A stretch of 64,000 nucleotides of DNA from Lineus longissimus (Eukaryota; Nemertea; Pilidiophora; Heteronemertea; Lineidae). Location of the stretch: the NCBI RefSeq assembly GCF_910592395.1, contig NC_088326.1, positions 10,237,001 through 10,301,000 of the forward strand. The letters are read 5' to 3'. The position numbers and the translations under genes are program-made. Each line of letters starts with the position of its first letter. The first letter of the stretch is position 1. The notes beneath the pieces were generated by a model that was not told where the DNA came from, made no database searches, and saw only the letters and a list, made by a program, of their open reading frames with translations. Positions 11,300 to 23,205 of the stretch are shown in pieces.

Positions 11300-12620
11300 T
11301 TAATAAACCGGTGACACTGGAGTCTAAAGGTGGGCCTGCTGTAGGTTAAATCCGCAGGTGGTAATGCCATTAGAAAAGGTAAGGATGCCAGGTCCCCTTC
11401 TCAACACTCGGATATCGGAACGAAACCTGCCATCGCCCCAGAAGCAGTCATTGTGGATCCAGAGGGCAATGAGAGATCCTTTTCTGAGATTGAAACCCCT
11501 TCTAATTTTTCGGAGATATCGAGGTCAAAGAAAACAGCAAAATATTCACATCTGTGAGATTAACAGGAAGAAGGTCAAGCACAAAGAACAAATATCAAAA
11601 ACAAGACAAGGAAGGATGTGCAAGGGAATCCGCATAGTTTGGAGGATGTACTTTGTTGTCCGTCGTGGACCCGGAGAAGGCCCATTACATGTATGGCACT
11701 TATAGTGTGCAAATCTCAAAGTCGTCCATTTTTTCCGGTGGAGCCCGTTACACATACGTTATTCCTCGGTTCCCATGCGTTCCTTTATCGGGTAATTGTC
11801 CGCTGTGGAAGCGGTACACCTCATGTTCATCCGCTGCATGTCAGGTGGTAGTCGGGCCTCGAGCCACGTCCACCGGACATCAAAGAGCATGAACTGACAA
11901 GTACAGGAAGACGAACACACTAGTTCCCAACAAAACGCATGCCCAACACAAACGAACCGTACAACCAGGCGGACGTGGTTGTCTAGTGGAGTCTGTGCCA
12001 AAGTTTGTATATCCACAAAACATTTCTCCGGATGAAGCGAACCTCGCCCGTTCTTGCCTAACAAGGAAAGCATTCGTGGAACGAAAGACAAATAGGAAAC
12101 GCATGCAAACGGACAACATCGGATTGGACTTTGCTCTCTATTGGACGTCTGTTATTACGCAATCCGTCAAGGTGTGATCATGACTGGCGCTTCAAATCAT
12201 TTCTGCATATTTTGGAAACGGAAGATACATGTAATGCACATGGATCGATCCATACCGTCCATCATTTCCGACTTGGATAGACATTGTTTGGCGACACCAT
12301 GTAGTCCGGTGGTCACGGCGTCGTTTCCTGGCCTGGCCTGTGTTGATTCGAAGTAATTATTGAAGCGAGTTTGGATCGTAGAACCTCGATTATCTTATGC
12401 ATGTCGTGTTGTCAAAATTCAGCAGGTTTTAGTCATTTCATGTATTGATTTCTTAAACTCCATCAATATAGCCGATTATACTGAGTTGCATTGGTTTGTG
12501 TTAAATGCTTATCGATATTTGGTATGGAATATGAAAAACAGTACCCTACGATGCATCATATGCCTAAATTATTATTTTAAAGATCATGAATGTACATAAT
12601 GCAACACAAAAAAGTATTTG
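11300..12620. other. Conserved block with ambiguous overlapping ORFs
   Basis: Block of about 1.3 kb present in every unit (about 3980-5480, 18740-20020, 24930-26220, 32570-33545, 39090-40410, 46410-47720, 52990-54300, 61760-63050). A minus-strand frame with PPGCTVRLCWACV is open in all nine units, 79 codons or more (unit 2: 11880-12119). A second minus frame of 110 codons (11759-12091) is open in most, and short plus-strand frames overlap both. Several frames are open at once and none shows a known domain, so I do not call a gene. Most copies carry small indels between short ORFs. Confidence 0.5.
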
Positions 12621-13409
12621 TTTCATCGACCTATTAAGACTGATGTATTACAACATTGTCAAAACAAAGGCCAAGACGTGAAATAATGACCATCAGACAG
12701 AACACGGTGTCGCCAATGCATTGCCTATCCAGATCGAACTGGTTAGATATTGGCATTGACGTTGCGTTTATTATCTAGCTTGAATATAGCATGCTCCTAG
12801 AGTTAACCGATCTGACATCGGTGTAAATAGATAATGTAAGCAAGCCGAGTCTGTTCCTTGTCTAGTGTTGATGAAATAAACGTTGGCATCGCCAATAAGT
12901 GATTATGGGGCATTGCAGTGGATTGCCTCGATAATCAACCTTGTGGTCCTTGTCTAGCTATCTATGATGAAAATGTTGTCGTTCGATGTTTAAAAAAGTG
13001 ATAACGAGGTAGGTATTGGCTGTCGCTCTAAACACCGCAATGATGGTAGAGCTAAAATATATATGAAGATAGCTCCATCCGAGCGAAGTTTGCTGACACA
13101 ACCAGTAGGCCTACTGGCAGCGAGGTATTAATATCTTTTCTAAAACATCCGAAATGAATATATTTTTAGGCATCATCCGCTAAATCTACGCAACATAGTT
13201 ATATTTTGGACGTGCTGGGGCCCATTTGATTCTAATCTTTGATAGATGATGAATCTGACCTTATTTGATTAGCTGGAAGCCGGGTCTCTTGGTAAATCCA
13301 ATGGCGGAGTCCTCCCCGACTGTCTGATCGCCATGCCATTTCAACCTGTTTGTTATATTATTTGCTTCTGATCAATTGAGGCAGTTACGAGGCGCGGCAA
13401 ATCGAGAAA

Positions 13410-14180
13410 TTAAGCGATGAGAAACTTCGTGGGATTTATTGATAATAAAAAGAAACAGTGTGCTGTAGCTACTGTAGTGATCAAATGACGTCCCCAAGCC
13501 ACAACCAGTCCTTTGCGTTTGACCTCGGCCACTTCACCTTCATCAAGAGCGCATTGCCGCAGGAAATGGCATATGTCAGCATGTATTGTTGTTTTGAAAA
13601 CATCGGCCAGTGGTATCTGTTGTGCTGCGCAGCAGGGAGCTCTGGGTCTTGTTCTTGTATCAGCTCTCATTTCCCCGGAGAAGCTTGTGAAGTGTATCGC
13701 CCTTTTGGTAATGCGATGTATACATACATGGCTAAACTCTGTCTTAGTCTCATTCACGAACAGATTGTGAGCTTTTTATAGGTTTCTCCGCTGCTACTGG
13801 CTGGAGCTGGTCCAGGAGTTTCTTTTCCTAATCCAGGAAATTAACGTCATCAGCATATTCTATTTGTAGTGGCAGGTCCAGGCTTGGGACTGGTGGGTTA
13901 GGCCTGTTGGGGCTTGCAAGTGTAGCAGCAATTTAGCAGGTTAAAGGGACTGGTGAAAAGGCGGTTGGCCTGTGGTGAGCCTAGTACATTGTAGTTTCAA
14001 ACGAATCAGACAGTTCGCTTTTCACGCCGATCCTTAGCTTCATCCCTGCCAGGAGGGATCTTACATGTCTCAAATCATGATCACGGAAGCCTGCTTTCAG
14101 TAGGACAACTAAGTTGCGTTTCCACCTGATTGTTTTACTTATCACAGGGAGTGTGACTGAGTTCAAGATCAAGATTTTTA
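13410..14180 (-). pseudogene. Non-LTR reverse transcriptase relic, unit 2
   Basis: Minus-strand remains of a reverse transcriptase. In order it shows FRDHDLRHVRSLLAGMKL, then IGVKSELSDSFETT (the stretch before motif B in non-LTR enzymes), then the catalytic motif PLQIEYADDVNFLD with YADD at 13846-13857, then after a stop and a frame change FVNETKTEFSHV, which matches the VNxxKTEF stretch downstream of the active site. The motif A segment seen in units 4 and 8 is deleted here. Not translatable as one protein. Confidence 0.7.
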
Positions 14181-14621
14181 CCACGACTCAGCCACTCCTC
14201 TACATAAAAAAAAGACAAGGGGTATCTCGATTAATTCTCCATTAGTTTAAAAAAGACATACGAACCAACACAGAGTACAGACGACGGTTCTGATTGGATG
14301 ATAGTTATAATGAATCGGACCAATCAAACGTCGTCTTCCAAACTGCCATGGGAAGCATTAGTGCAGAAGGTAGTGTTACGGAAAAAAGAGTGTTATCATC
14401 TTTCGTCTCGTCAAAAATTTTAGCGCGAAATCCTATATCCTCCAAATATACTGATCGTTTTTGAGTGGGAATTTCAGAGAGAAAAAAATGTTTCAGTTAT
14501 CACGAATGAGAAAGGTTTGAAAGTAACGAGCAGGTTACAAAGGTTTACTTGCCACCCGATAGAATAATGGATCAGATGGAAAATTTGTAGAATATTCTAT
14601 TTCTTTTAAAAACCCAGTCTA

Positions 14622-15623
14622 TCAAGCATGAGAGCGGTGATAGAACTTAAAATACCCGTGGCCATTTGCTGGCCAAGCTAAAAAAGATCCGTTCCGGCCA
14701 GCGGCAATCATATCTACATCTGAAATTATCGTCGATTGGTAACTCTTTCTATAATACCAATAGTGTTGAAGATTCTTCTGAATAGGAATATAGGTCACAA
14801 TAAAACCTTTTTTGCGCTTGTCTGGAGTCATCGGCATTATTATTTGGTTGGCACGGTCCCACGTTACGTGATAGCAACCAAGTCTACATCTCAAACCGGG
14901 CCATTTCAAATTGCAAATTACATGTATTACCACTTTCTGCTGATAGTTGCTCCTTTTAGTAAACAGACGTACACAGTTCCAAATTGTGGCAAGTACATCC
15001 TTTCCTGCAGTTATGAAGACGGAATTCTGCGTTTGCAGTACTAACCGAACCAAAGTTCCTTGAATGAAGTGCACGTCCAGCTCCCTCCCCGTCGTCAAAG
15101 TGTAGTTGAATTTATTATCGACACCCTTGTCAATATCAATCTCGAAAACACCAAGTGCGATGAAGGAACTCGTTCTTAGGCCATTTTTGCGTACGCGGCG
15201 AACGTATATAACGAAAGCTTGCCCAGTCAACTCGATGTGTTCTATATGCAAAATCAAAACGAGCTCAATGTTCTGACTCTGAGTGGGCAGTTCCATAATG
15301 TAGAAACCCAAATGAACGCCATTGCGATCAAATATTTTCGGACATTCCCTTGGGCTGGTTGTACTAAATATCACGAAATAGGCCTTCCGAATGTATAATT
15401 TATAGATCAACAGATGCTTGTTGATTGAACTTCTAGAAGAGTTGAATAACTGTCTTGAGACATATCGCCCTCGATTTTGATAAATCTGATGGATGAAAGG
15501 GGATCTTCGTTTAACATAAACCCTTTCCACTAGGATATATATGTTAACATACTTGTCATAGTAGACCCGAATCGAAAGGAGAGCCGCCGTATTCCTAAAG
15601 ATCTTGTCGACTTTGTAACTCAT
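14622..15623 (-). CDS. ORF-A copy 3, intact
   Basis: Full ORF-A from ATG at 15623. It differs from copy 7 by one residue (TYIPI here, TFIPI there), so both come from one recent duplication. Against copy 2 it has about 13 replacement changes in the last 90 codons, including Asp to Gly and Phe to Leu next to the Cys cluster (PGLRCRLGCYH) and Pro to Gln twice. The Cys residues themselves are kept. Confidence 0.45.
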   Translation of the reverse strand: MSYKVDKIFRNTAALLSIRVYYDKYVNIYILVERVYVKRRSPFIHQIYQNRGRYVSRQLFNSSRSSINKHLLIYKLYIRKAYFVIFSTTSPRECPKIFDRNGVHLGFYIMELPTQSQNIELVLILHIEHIELTGQAFVIYVRRVRKNGLRTSSFIALGVFEIDIDKGVDNKFNYTLTTGRELDVHFIQGTLVRLVLQTQNSVFITAGKDVLATIWNCVRLFTKRSNYQQKVVIHVICNLKWPGLRCRLGCYHVTWDRANQIIMPMTPDKRKKGFIVTYIPIQKNLQHYWYYRKSYQSTIISDVDMIAAGRNGSFLAWPANGHGYFKFYHRSHA

Positions 15624-15829
15624 TCTTGGCAACTTTTGTCCTTTAAATTCAAATTAAAGCTTGTCTCACATTATCAACTAAAAGTAACAATGGCATTTAA
15701 ACGCTTATGTTACAAATGTGCGGGCTACCCAGTCACCTTCTTTTTTACAGCAGCGGTTTCCACATTATTGAATAACACACGAAATTGAAGAGGCATGTTA
15801 TACAAACGATTAGGTAACTATCGCCTGAT

Positions 15830-16655
15830 TACATGTAAGTGGCCCAACGAATGAAGTAACTCAAATTCAACTGATTATGTGATCCACGACACAAAAAGTA
15901 AGGAGAAATACCCAACCGAACACAAAATAAACCGATAAAATGACCTCATTTTCCTACAAGAGTTGCCACCGCTTCTTCCGTCGTCTGTAAAAGTACAATA
16001 ATTCTAAAGAGGCTACATCTCATTTCACCAGGTTGGTTGATTTGACCTACATTTCAAGGTCACAGAAATCAACCATACTTAATTACATTTCACAAACAGT
16101 GGCACCTGTTATTAATATTTTGTCAAAGAGTCTTTACTTCGTTGATGTATACATGGTACAGCGTTCGGTCATCCCAATATGTTGCAAACATTCGATGGAA
16201 GTGTCCTACCTTTAACGCCTTGCCAGGTCATGAATGTCAGAAAACAATTTGTAATTTGAATTCAATGACTATTTCTTTTCTTCTTACATACATGTAATGT
16301 ACTGATGAAACGAAGGCAGATCAACTAAGACCTTTCCATAAACAGCTATTAACAGACAATGGAAGAAGCACTGTCAACGCGTGTATACCCCCTTGAGATG
16401 AGGTCACTGCATCAGTTGATTTTGTGTCACTTATTCGGTTTGGTCACTGATAATCGTGCCAATGTGAGTCATCCAAACGGTTGGGCCGTTGGTCATTTAT
16501 TTGGCTAATTTTGAGTCACTTAATATTCGGTAAGGTCATGACCTAATTGGTTGATTTTGTTTTACGATTAGGTCGGATCACTTTATCGGTTGATTGTATG
16601 TTACTTCAGTTGATTCACTTAATTGGGCGATGTGACCTATCACTTTCGGGACAAG
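15830..16655. repeat. Fold-back element, unit 3
   Basis: Both inverted arrays are present. The left flank is shortened compared with other units because a ~60-bp piece is deleted just before it. Confidence 0.5.
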
Positions 16656-17049
16656 GTATCCGTGCAGAGATCATTTTTGTGCGGATCGATGCATTGCAAC
16701 GCCTGGTGTGGAAACGAAAATCTACACGACGACGTCACGCTGTTCGCACTCGTATACCCGTTCACCTTGTCTTCGCTGAGAACAACAAAGGTAGGCTACT
16801 GAAATAAAAAGCCGCTCACTCCGCTACAGATACAGACATGAATGAACTAAACAAATTTTGCTTTCAACGCCGTAAAATACCTGAAAACCTCGAAGAGTTC
16901 AATTAAAAACCCGTGTTCTTTATGTTATTTTTGATAAATCTGATAAAAACTCACCACGAGTTCTTTGATAGATCTTGTAGGAGAGAGAAAATAATACATG
17001 AACTGTCTGGCTCATATTAATCTCACCCCTTGCTCCCGGAAGGGAAACT

Positions 17050-17793
17050 AAAGTCCTGTGTACACTAGCAACATTTTTACAACATTTCTCCAACATTCCT
17101 TGTTGCAACGCAGTGTTGGAAAAATGTTGCCAAGTGTGTACAGAGAAAATAATGTTGTAAAAATGTTGGAGAATTGTTGGAAATTTGTTGCAAAAAGAAT
17201 TGTCTGGTCAATTTGTTGTTGCAAGTTTTTGGTCGTGTTGTAAAAATTTTGCTAAGTGTGCACAGAGCAAAACCAGTTTTCCAACATTCTTACAACATCT
17301 AATTGATCATGTGATCTACCTAAAGTCATGTGACCAGCTTAATTGGGTGTCTTGCTTTGCAATAAGGGGTGAAACCTTAGCAAGGAGTTCCTCAAATGCC
17401 CCCTCATCCATTCTCAGGAAGTTCTTATAGGAGGGCTTATCACTCATCCTCAACTCCCTCAGCAGGCAATGGTATGCTCCATGCTGCTGCCTCATTTGGA
17501 TCCACGGCCTGGTCCACAGTCTCTTGACTTCCTTTTTCCTCCGCCTTTGCCGTCTTGACAAGACAATTGCCAAAACTGTGGCAGAAGCAGCCAAAACACA
17601 TGTGCTCTCCTTGAATTCATCCATGATTTTCCCACCAAAAAAAAATTCCCGCTCTGTTTTTACAACAAACTTCCAACATATTCCCAACAAATTTCCAACA
17701 CTCTTTAAATAGTGTACACAGGGCATGTTGTTAAAATGTTGTAAAAATGTTGGAGAAATGTTGGAGAAATGTTGCCAATGTAGACCCTGCTTT
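17050..17793. mobile_element. Non-autonomous PIF/Harbinger element, unit 3
   Basis: About 744 bp with terminal inverted repeats: left AAAGTCCTGTGTACACTAGC, right (inverse) AAAGCAGGGTCTACATTGGC, both followed by GCAACATTT. Subterminal arrays repeat AACATTT-type words, inverted at the two ends. It sits in AAACTTAGTCG of empty units, with TAA at the left and TTA at the right edge, compatible with the 3-bp TWA target duplication of Harbinger elements after a small change. It carries one transposase N-terminal exon on the minus strand. Confidence 0.8.
17316..17624 (-). pseudogene. Harbinger transposase N-terminal fragment, unit 3
   Basis: From MDEFKESTCV at 17624, 102 codons to a stop at 17316. 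After a hydrophobic start comes a basic patch (SRRQRRRKKEVKRLW), then RPWIQMRQQHGAYHCLLREL, then SYKNFLRMDEGAFEELL and VSPLIAKQDT. This order is the usual N-terminal signature of HARBI1-like transposases, before the DDE nuclease domain. The catalytic domain is absent: after KQDT the frame runs into unrelated sequence and stops. The element is therefore an internally deleted derivative. An AG|GTAGAT near the end may be a splice donor. Confidence 0.8.
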
Positions 17794-17914
17794 AGTCGAA
17801 GACAATTGCTTTGTCATGTAAGTTGTTGATAGGTAGAGAAAACAGAGTTGGTATTTTGATTTGAACGCAGTAAATTGTGTTAGTTGCGTTGGAATATGAG
17901 GACACTGCGGGAGA

Positions 17915-18502
17915 TCAGAAAAGGATTAATCTGGAAATATCCTTTTTTCCTGCGGGGCCACTTATCCCAAAATCTGCAATTTCTAGAATGTATACGTCCA
18001 GAGGGATTTCAAGAATAACAGGGGGTGCATTCAATAATCTAACCTCTTTGACCATAGTTTCCCTGCTGTTAAGGGCTTCCTTTGGCTTCCATCTCTTGCA
18101 ATGTGACCATGACACAAACCTACATGCATGCTTCCCCCTCCGATGATTGAAGCCAGCGATGGCATCATGTTTGGAACTCAAAACAGCACATTCTGGTCTT
18201 GAACGCGAATTTATTGGTAGCCAGTATTTGAGGGATATATCTTCACGCCGCACCCCAGCATTATAAAGCCGTATAAAGGTTATGCCTAAACAAGCAAGTG
18301 AGGTGCTCTCGCTTATACATATATGGAGGGCTGCAAACAAGATATTTCGATGGAAACCCCTCCTCGTTGTTGACGAAACACAAGTATCATTTGAGCTGAT
18401 CATTTCCGATAAAATATTAATTATACTATTCAAGTTCATTTCATTTACTTTCAATGCAATCAGTGTATGTCGCTTAGTTAGTTCTAGTGGTCTGAAGTGC
18501 AT
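17915..18502 (-). CDS. ORF-B copy 3, intact
   Basis: Intact 195 codons, only ~120 bp left of where the Harbinger element ends, so that insertion did not break it. Closest to copy 8 (differences: DTCV/DSCV, FNHRRG/FNYRRG, ALNSRE/ALNGRE, PVILEI/PVNLEI). Confidence 0.4.
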   Translation of the reverse strand: MHFRPLELTKRHTLIALKVNEMNLNSIINILSEMISSNDTCVSSTTRRGFHRNILFAALHICISESTSLACLGITFIRLYNAGVRREDISLKYWLPINSRSRPECAVLSSKHDAIAGFNHRRGKHACRFVSWSHCKRWKPKEALNSRETMVKEVRLLNAPPVILEIPLDVYILEIADFGISGPAGKKDISRLILF

Positions 18503-20649
18503 TTGGGAGTTCGTGTTGACACTCGGTGTATGTTGTTGGCGAGCTGGTCGATGTCATGCCTGAAGAATGTACTCTGCTTTCACGCATTTAAGATATGTTC
18601 CCAATATTTAATTCGAACTACATACCGTGCAAGATAAAAAAAACATTTTCGTCGTATACCATGTCCACAACGTCGATCATGTTCCGGCTTGGCGTTTGCT
18701 TTGATGAAGTACTGATTTAATAAACCGGTGACACTAGAGTCTAAAGGTGGGCCTGCTGTAGGTTAAATCCGCAGGTGGTAATGCCATTAGAAAAAGTAAG
18801 GATGCCAGGTCCCCCTCTCAACACTCGGATATCGGAACAAAACCTGCTTCCGCCCCAGAGGCAGTCACTGTGGATCCAGAGGGCAATGAAGGATCCTTTT
18901 CTGAGATTGAAACCCCTTCTTAATTTTTCGGAGATATCGAGGTCAAAGAAAACAGCAAAATATTCACATCTATGAGATTAGCAGGAAGAAGGTCAAGCAC
19001 AAAGAACAAATATCAAAAACAAGACAAGGAAGGATGTGCAAGGGAATCCGCATAGTTTGGAGGATGTACTTTGTTGTCCGTCGTGGACCCAAAGAAAGCC
19101 CATTACATGTATGCACTTATAGTGTGCAAATCTCAAAATCGTCCATTTTGTCCGGTGGAGCCCGTTACACATCCGTTATTCCTCGGTTCCCATGCGTTCT
19201 TTTATCGGGTTATTGTCTGCTGTGGAAGCGGTACACCTCATGTTCATCCGCTGCATGTCAGGTGGTAGTCGGGGCTCGAGCCACGTCCACCGGACATCAA
19301 AGAACATGAACTGACAAGTACAGGAAGACGAACACACTAGTTCCCAACAAAACGCATGCCCAACACAAACGAGCCGTACAACCAGGCGGACTAGGTTGTC
19401 TAGTGGAGTCCGTGCAAAAGTTTGTATATGCACAAAACATTTCTCCGGATGAAGCGAACCTCGCCCGTTCTTGCCTAACAAGGAAAGCATTCGCAGAAGG
19501 AAAGACAAATATGAAACGCATGCAAACGGACAACATCGGATTGGACTTTGCTCTCCGTTGGACGTCTGTTATAACGCAATCCGTCAAGGTGTGATCATGA
19601 CTAACGCTTCAGATCGTTTCTGCATATTTTGGAAACGGAAGATACATGTAATGCACATTGATCGATCGATGCCGTCCAACAATTCCGATTTGGATAGAAA
19701 TTGTTTGGCGACACCATGTAGTCCGGTGGTCACTGCGTCGTTTCCTGGCCTGGCCTGTGTCTTCATTTGAAGTAATTATTGAAGCGAGTTTGGATCGTAG
19801 AACCTCGATTATCTTACACATGTCGTGTTGTCAAAATTCAGCAGGTTTTAGTCATTTCATGATTGATTTCTTAAACTCCATCAATATAGCCGATGATACT
19901 GAGTTGCATTGGTTTGTGTTAAATGCTTATCGATATTTGGTATGGAATATGAAAAACAGTACCCTACAATGCATCATATGCCTAAATTATGATTTTAAAG
20001 ATTATGAATGTACATAATGCAACACAAAAAAGTATTTGTTTCATCGATCCATTAAGACTCATGTATTACAACATTGTCAAAACAAAGGCCAAGTCGTGAA
20101 ATAATGACCATCAGACAGAACACGGTGTCGCCAATGCATTGCCTATCCAGATCGAACTGGTTAAATCTTGTCATCGACCATGTGTTTGCTATCTAGCTTG
20201 AAAGCAGGTTCCTAGGGTTAACCGGTCTGACATCGGTGTAAATAGATAATGTAAGCAAGTCGAGCCTGTTCCTTGTCTGGTGTTAATGAAATAAACGTTG
20301 GCATCGCCAATAAGTGATTGCGGGGCACTGCGCTGGATTGCGTCTTCAATCAACCTTGTGTTCTTCGCCTATTAAAAAAAACCGAAAATGTTATACTTGA
20401 CCGCTCAAGTTCTTGAACGTCTGGCATCTTCAGGTTTAGGCAAATTCCCAACACACTCATGACCAAGCTTATTTCATTGAGCATTACTGGCCACCATGTT
20501 GTCACGTCACTGTGAACCCCACGTACAATAAGTGACTGGAGAGTAAGCCACGGCCATTGATATTATTGGTTTGCTTCAGTAACTCACGTTTCGATCAAAG
20601 GGTAATATTTTCTTTTTTCATTTTTTTGCTTTGAAACGCCTTATATGCA

Positions 20650-20775
20650 GTTTTAAAGAACCCATGTTTTGATTAGAAAGACTCTTCGATATGATTTCCT
20701 ATTGAAAATTTGGTAGACTATTCCAATCCTTGGTTGTTGCTGCATCGAAGCTGCGGTCAACGAACTTCGATGATA
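20650..20775 (-). pseudogene. CR1/L2-like C-terminal relic, unit 3
   Basis: Minus strand reads FVDRSFDAATTKDWNSLP, with Val where unit 1 has Gly, then continues with a stop to the KLHIRRFKAKK end. The upstream side is cut by a deletion that joins it to the sequence found beyond the reverse transcriptase in other units. Confidence 0.6.
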
Positions 20776-21105
20776 ACTATAATACATCAGACCAATCAAA
20801 CAACGTCTTCCAAATTGCCTTGGAAAGCAATAGTGCAAAAGACTGATAAAATGTAGTGTTACGGAAAAAAGGGTGTCATCAGTTATCGTTTCGTATGATA
20901 TCTGAGCGCGAAATCCCATACCCGCCAAATATACTGATCGTTTCTGAGTGGGAATTTCAGAGTGGAAAAAAATGTTTCAGTTATTATGAATGAAAAAGTT
21001 TTGAAAGGAACGAGTAGGTTACAAAAGGTTTACTCGTAACCCGATAGAAAAATGGATAAGACGGCAATTTGTAGAATATTCTATTTCTTTTAAAAACCCA
21101 GTCTA

Positions 21106-22107
21106 TCAAGCATGAGATCGATGATAGAACTTCAAATACCCTCGGCCATTTGCTGGCCAAGCTACAAAAGATCCGTTCCGGCCAGCGGCAATCATATCTA
21201 CATCGGAAATTATCGTCGATTGGTAACTCTTTCTATAATACCAATAGTGTGGAAGATTTTTCTGAATAGGAATATAGGTCACAATAAAACCTTTTTTGCG
21301 CTTGTCTGGATTCATCGGTATTATTATTTGGTTGGCACTGTCCCATGTTACGTGATAGCAACCAAGTTTACATATCAAATCCGGCCATTTCGAATTGCAA
21401 ATTACATGTATTACCACTTTCTGCTGATAGTTGCTCCTTTTGGTAAACAGATGTACACAGTTCCACATTGTGGCAAGTATATCCTTTCCTGCAGTTATGA
21501 AGACGGAATTCAGTGTTCGCTGTACTAACCGAACCAAAGTTCCTGGAATGATGTGCACGTCCAGCTCCCTCCCCGCCGTCAAAGTGTAGTTGAATTTATT
21601 ATCGACACCCTTGTCAATATCAATCTCGAAAACAGCAAGTGCAAAGAAGCCTCTCGTTCTTAGGCCATTTTTGCGTACGCGGTGAACGTATATAACGAAA
21701 GCTTGCCCAGTCAACTCGATGTGTTCTATGTGCAAAATCAACACGAGCTCAATGTTCTGACTCTGAGTGGGCAGTTCCATAATGTAGAAACCCAAATGAA
21801 CGCCATTGCGATCAAATATTTTCGGACATTCCTTTGGGCTGGTTGTACTAAATATCACGAAATAAGTCTTCTGAATGTATAATTTATAGATCAACAGATG
21901 CTTGTTGATTGAACTTCTAGAAGAGTTGAATAACTGTCTTGAGACATAACGCCCTCGATTTTGATAAATCTCATGGATGAGAGGGGATCTTCGTCTATCA
22001 TACATCCTTTCCACTAGGATATATCTGTTAACATACTTGTCATAATAGACTAGAATCGAAAGGAGAGCCGCCGTATTCCTAAAGATCTTGTCGACTTTGT
22101 AACTCAT
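21106..22107 (-). CDS. ORF-A copy 4, intact
   Basis: Intact from ATG at 22107. Carries marker residues KLYIQKTYFVIF, SPKECPKIF and RTRGFFALAVF. The first two recur in the N-terminal half of the broken copy 8, which helps to trace exchange between units. Confidence 0.45.
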   Translation of the reverse strand: MSYKVDKIFRNTAALLSILVYYDKYVNRYILVERMYDRRRSPLIHEIYQNRGRYVSRQLFNSSRSSINKHLLIYKLYIQKTYFVIFSTTSPKECPKIFDRNGVHLGFYIMELPTQSQNIELVLILHIEHIELTGQAFVIYVHRVRKNGLRTRGFFALAVFEIDIDKGVDNKFNYTLTAGRELDVHIIPGTLVRLVQRTLNSVFITAGKDILATMWNCVHLFTKRSNYQQKVVIHVICNSKWPDLICKLGCYHVTWDSANQIIIPMNPDKRKKGFIVTYIPIQKNLPHYWYYRKSYQSTIISDVDMIAAGRNGSFVAWPANGRGYLKFYHRSHA

Positions 22108-22379
22108 TCTTGGCAACTTTTGTCCTTTTTATAAATTCAAATTAAAACTTGTCTCCCATTATCAACTAAAAGTACCAATGGCATTCAAACGCTTATGTTA
22201 CAAATGTGCCGGCTATCCAGTCACCTTCTTTTTTACAGCAGCGGTTTCCACATTATTGAATAACACACGAAATTAAAACATTCCAAAATTACTGAAATAT
22301 CACGCTATTCCAATTTTAATCCCGACTGGACCCAAGTGAGGCATGTTATACAAACGATTAGGTAACTATCGCCTGATTA

Positions 22380-23205
22380 CATGTAAGTGGCCCAACCGAA
22401 GAAGTAACACAAAATCAACCGATTATGTGATCCACGACACAAAAAGTAAGGTGAAATACCCAGCCGAACACAAAATAAACCGATAAAATGACCTCATTTT
22501 CCTACAAGAGTTGCCGCCTCTTCTTCCGTCGTCTGTAAAAGTATAATAATTTTAAATGGGCTACATCTCATTTCATCAGGTTGGTTGATTTGACCTACAT
22601 TTCAAGGTCACAGAAATCAACCATACTTAATTACATTTCACCAACAGTGGCACCTGTTATCAATATTTCGTCAAAGAGTCTTTACTTCGTTGATGTATAC
22701 ATGGTGCAGCGTTCGGTCATCTCAATATGTTGCAAACATTCGATGACTTTGTCCTACCTTTAACGCCTTGCCAGGTCATGAATGTCAGAAAACAATTTGT
22801 AATTTGAATTCAATGACTATTTCTTTTCTTCTTACATACATGTAATGTACTGAGGAAACGAAGGCAGATCAACCAAGACCTTACCATATAAATCTATTAA
22901 CAGACGATGGAAGAAGCACTGTCAACGCGTGTATACCCCCTTGAGATGAGGTCACTGCATCGGTTGATTTTGTGTCACTTATTCGGTTTGGTCACTGATA
23001 ATCGTGCCAATGTGAGTCATCCAAACGGTTGGGCCGTTGGTCATTTATTTGGCTAATTTTGAGTCACTTAATATTCGGTAAGGTCATGACCTAATTGGTT
23101 GATCTTGTTTTACGATTAGGTCGGATCACTTTATCGGTTGATTGTATGTTACTTCAGTTGATTCACTTAATTGGGCGATGTTACCTATCATTTTCGGAAC
23201 GAGGT
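22380..23205. repeat. Fold-back element, unit 4
   Basis: Both arrays and the centre are present; right array slightly diverged (TTACCTATCATTTTCGG). Confidence 0.5.

Larger units (their letters stand above)
7184..14501. repeat. Array unit 2 (best reference unit)
   Basis: Complete unit with intact ORF-A and ORF-B, the fold-back element, the 176-bp inverted-repeat element and a tail with reverse transcriptase relics. From about 10.98 kb to the end it is nearly identical to the corresponding part of unit 6 (38.78 kb onward). Spacers at 8306-8570 and 12620-12950 show no gene. Confidence 0.9.
14502..20985. repeat. Array unit 3
   Basis: Short unit. A Harbinger element replaces ~405 bp of spacer, about 60 bp is missing near 15790, and the tail lacks the reverse transcriptase segment but keeps the CR1/L2-like end. 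ORF-A and its surroundings (up to ~15.7 kb) are nearly identical to unit 7, 27,809 bp to the right; the tail (19.6-20.98 kb) also matches unit 7. Confidence 0.9.

Noticed and set aside
13458-13781. Plus-strand Cys-rich ORF of 107 codons
   Set aside because: Antisense to the reverse transcriptase relic, which explains its conservation.
21112-21528. Plus-strand ORF of 138 codons antisense to ORF-A
   Set aside because: It changes length between units and shows no domain; it is the shadow of ORF-A.
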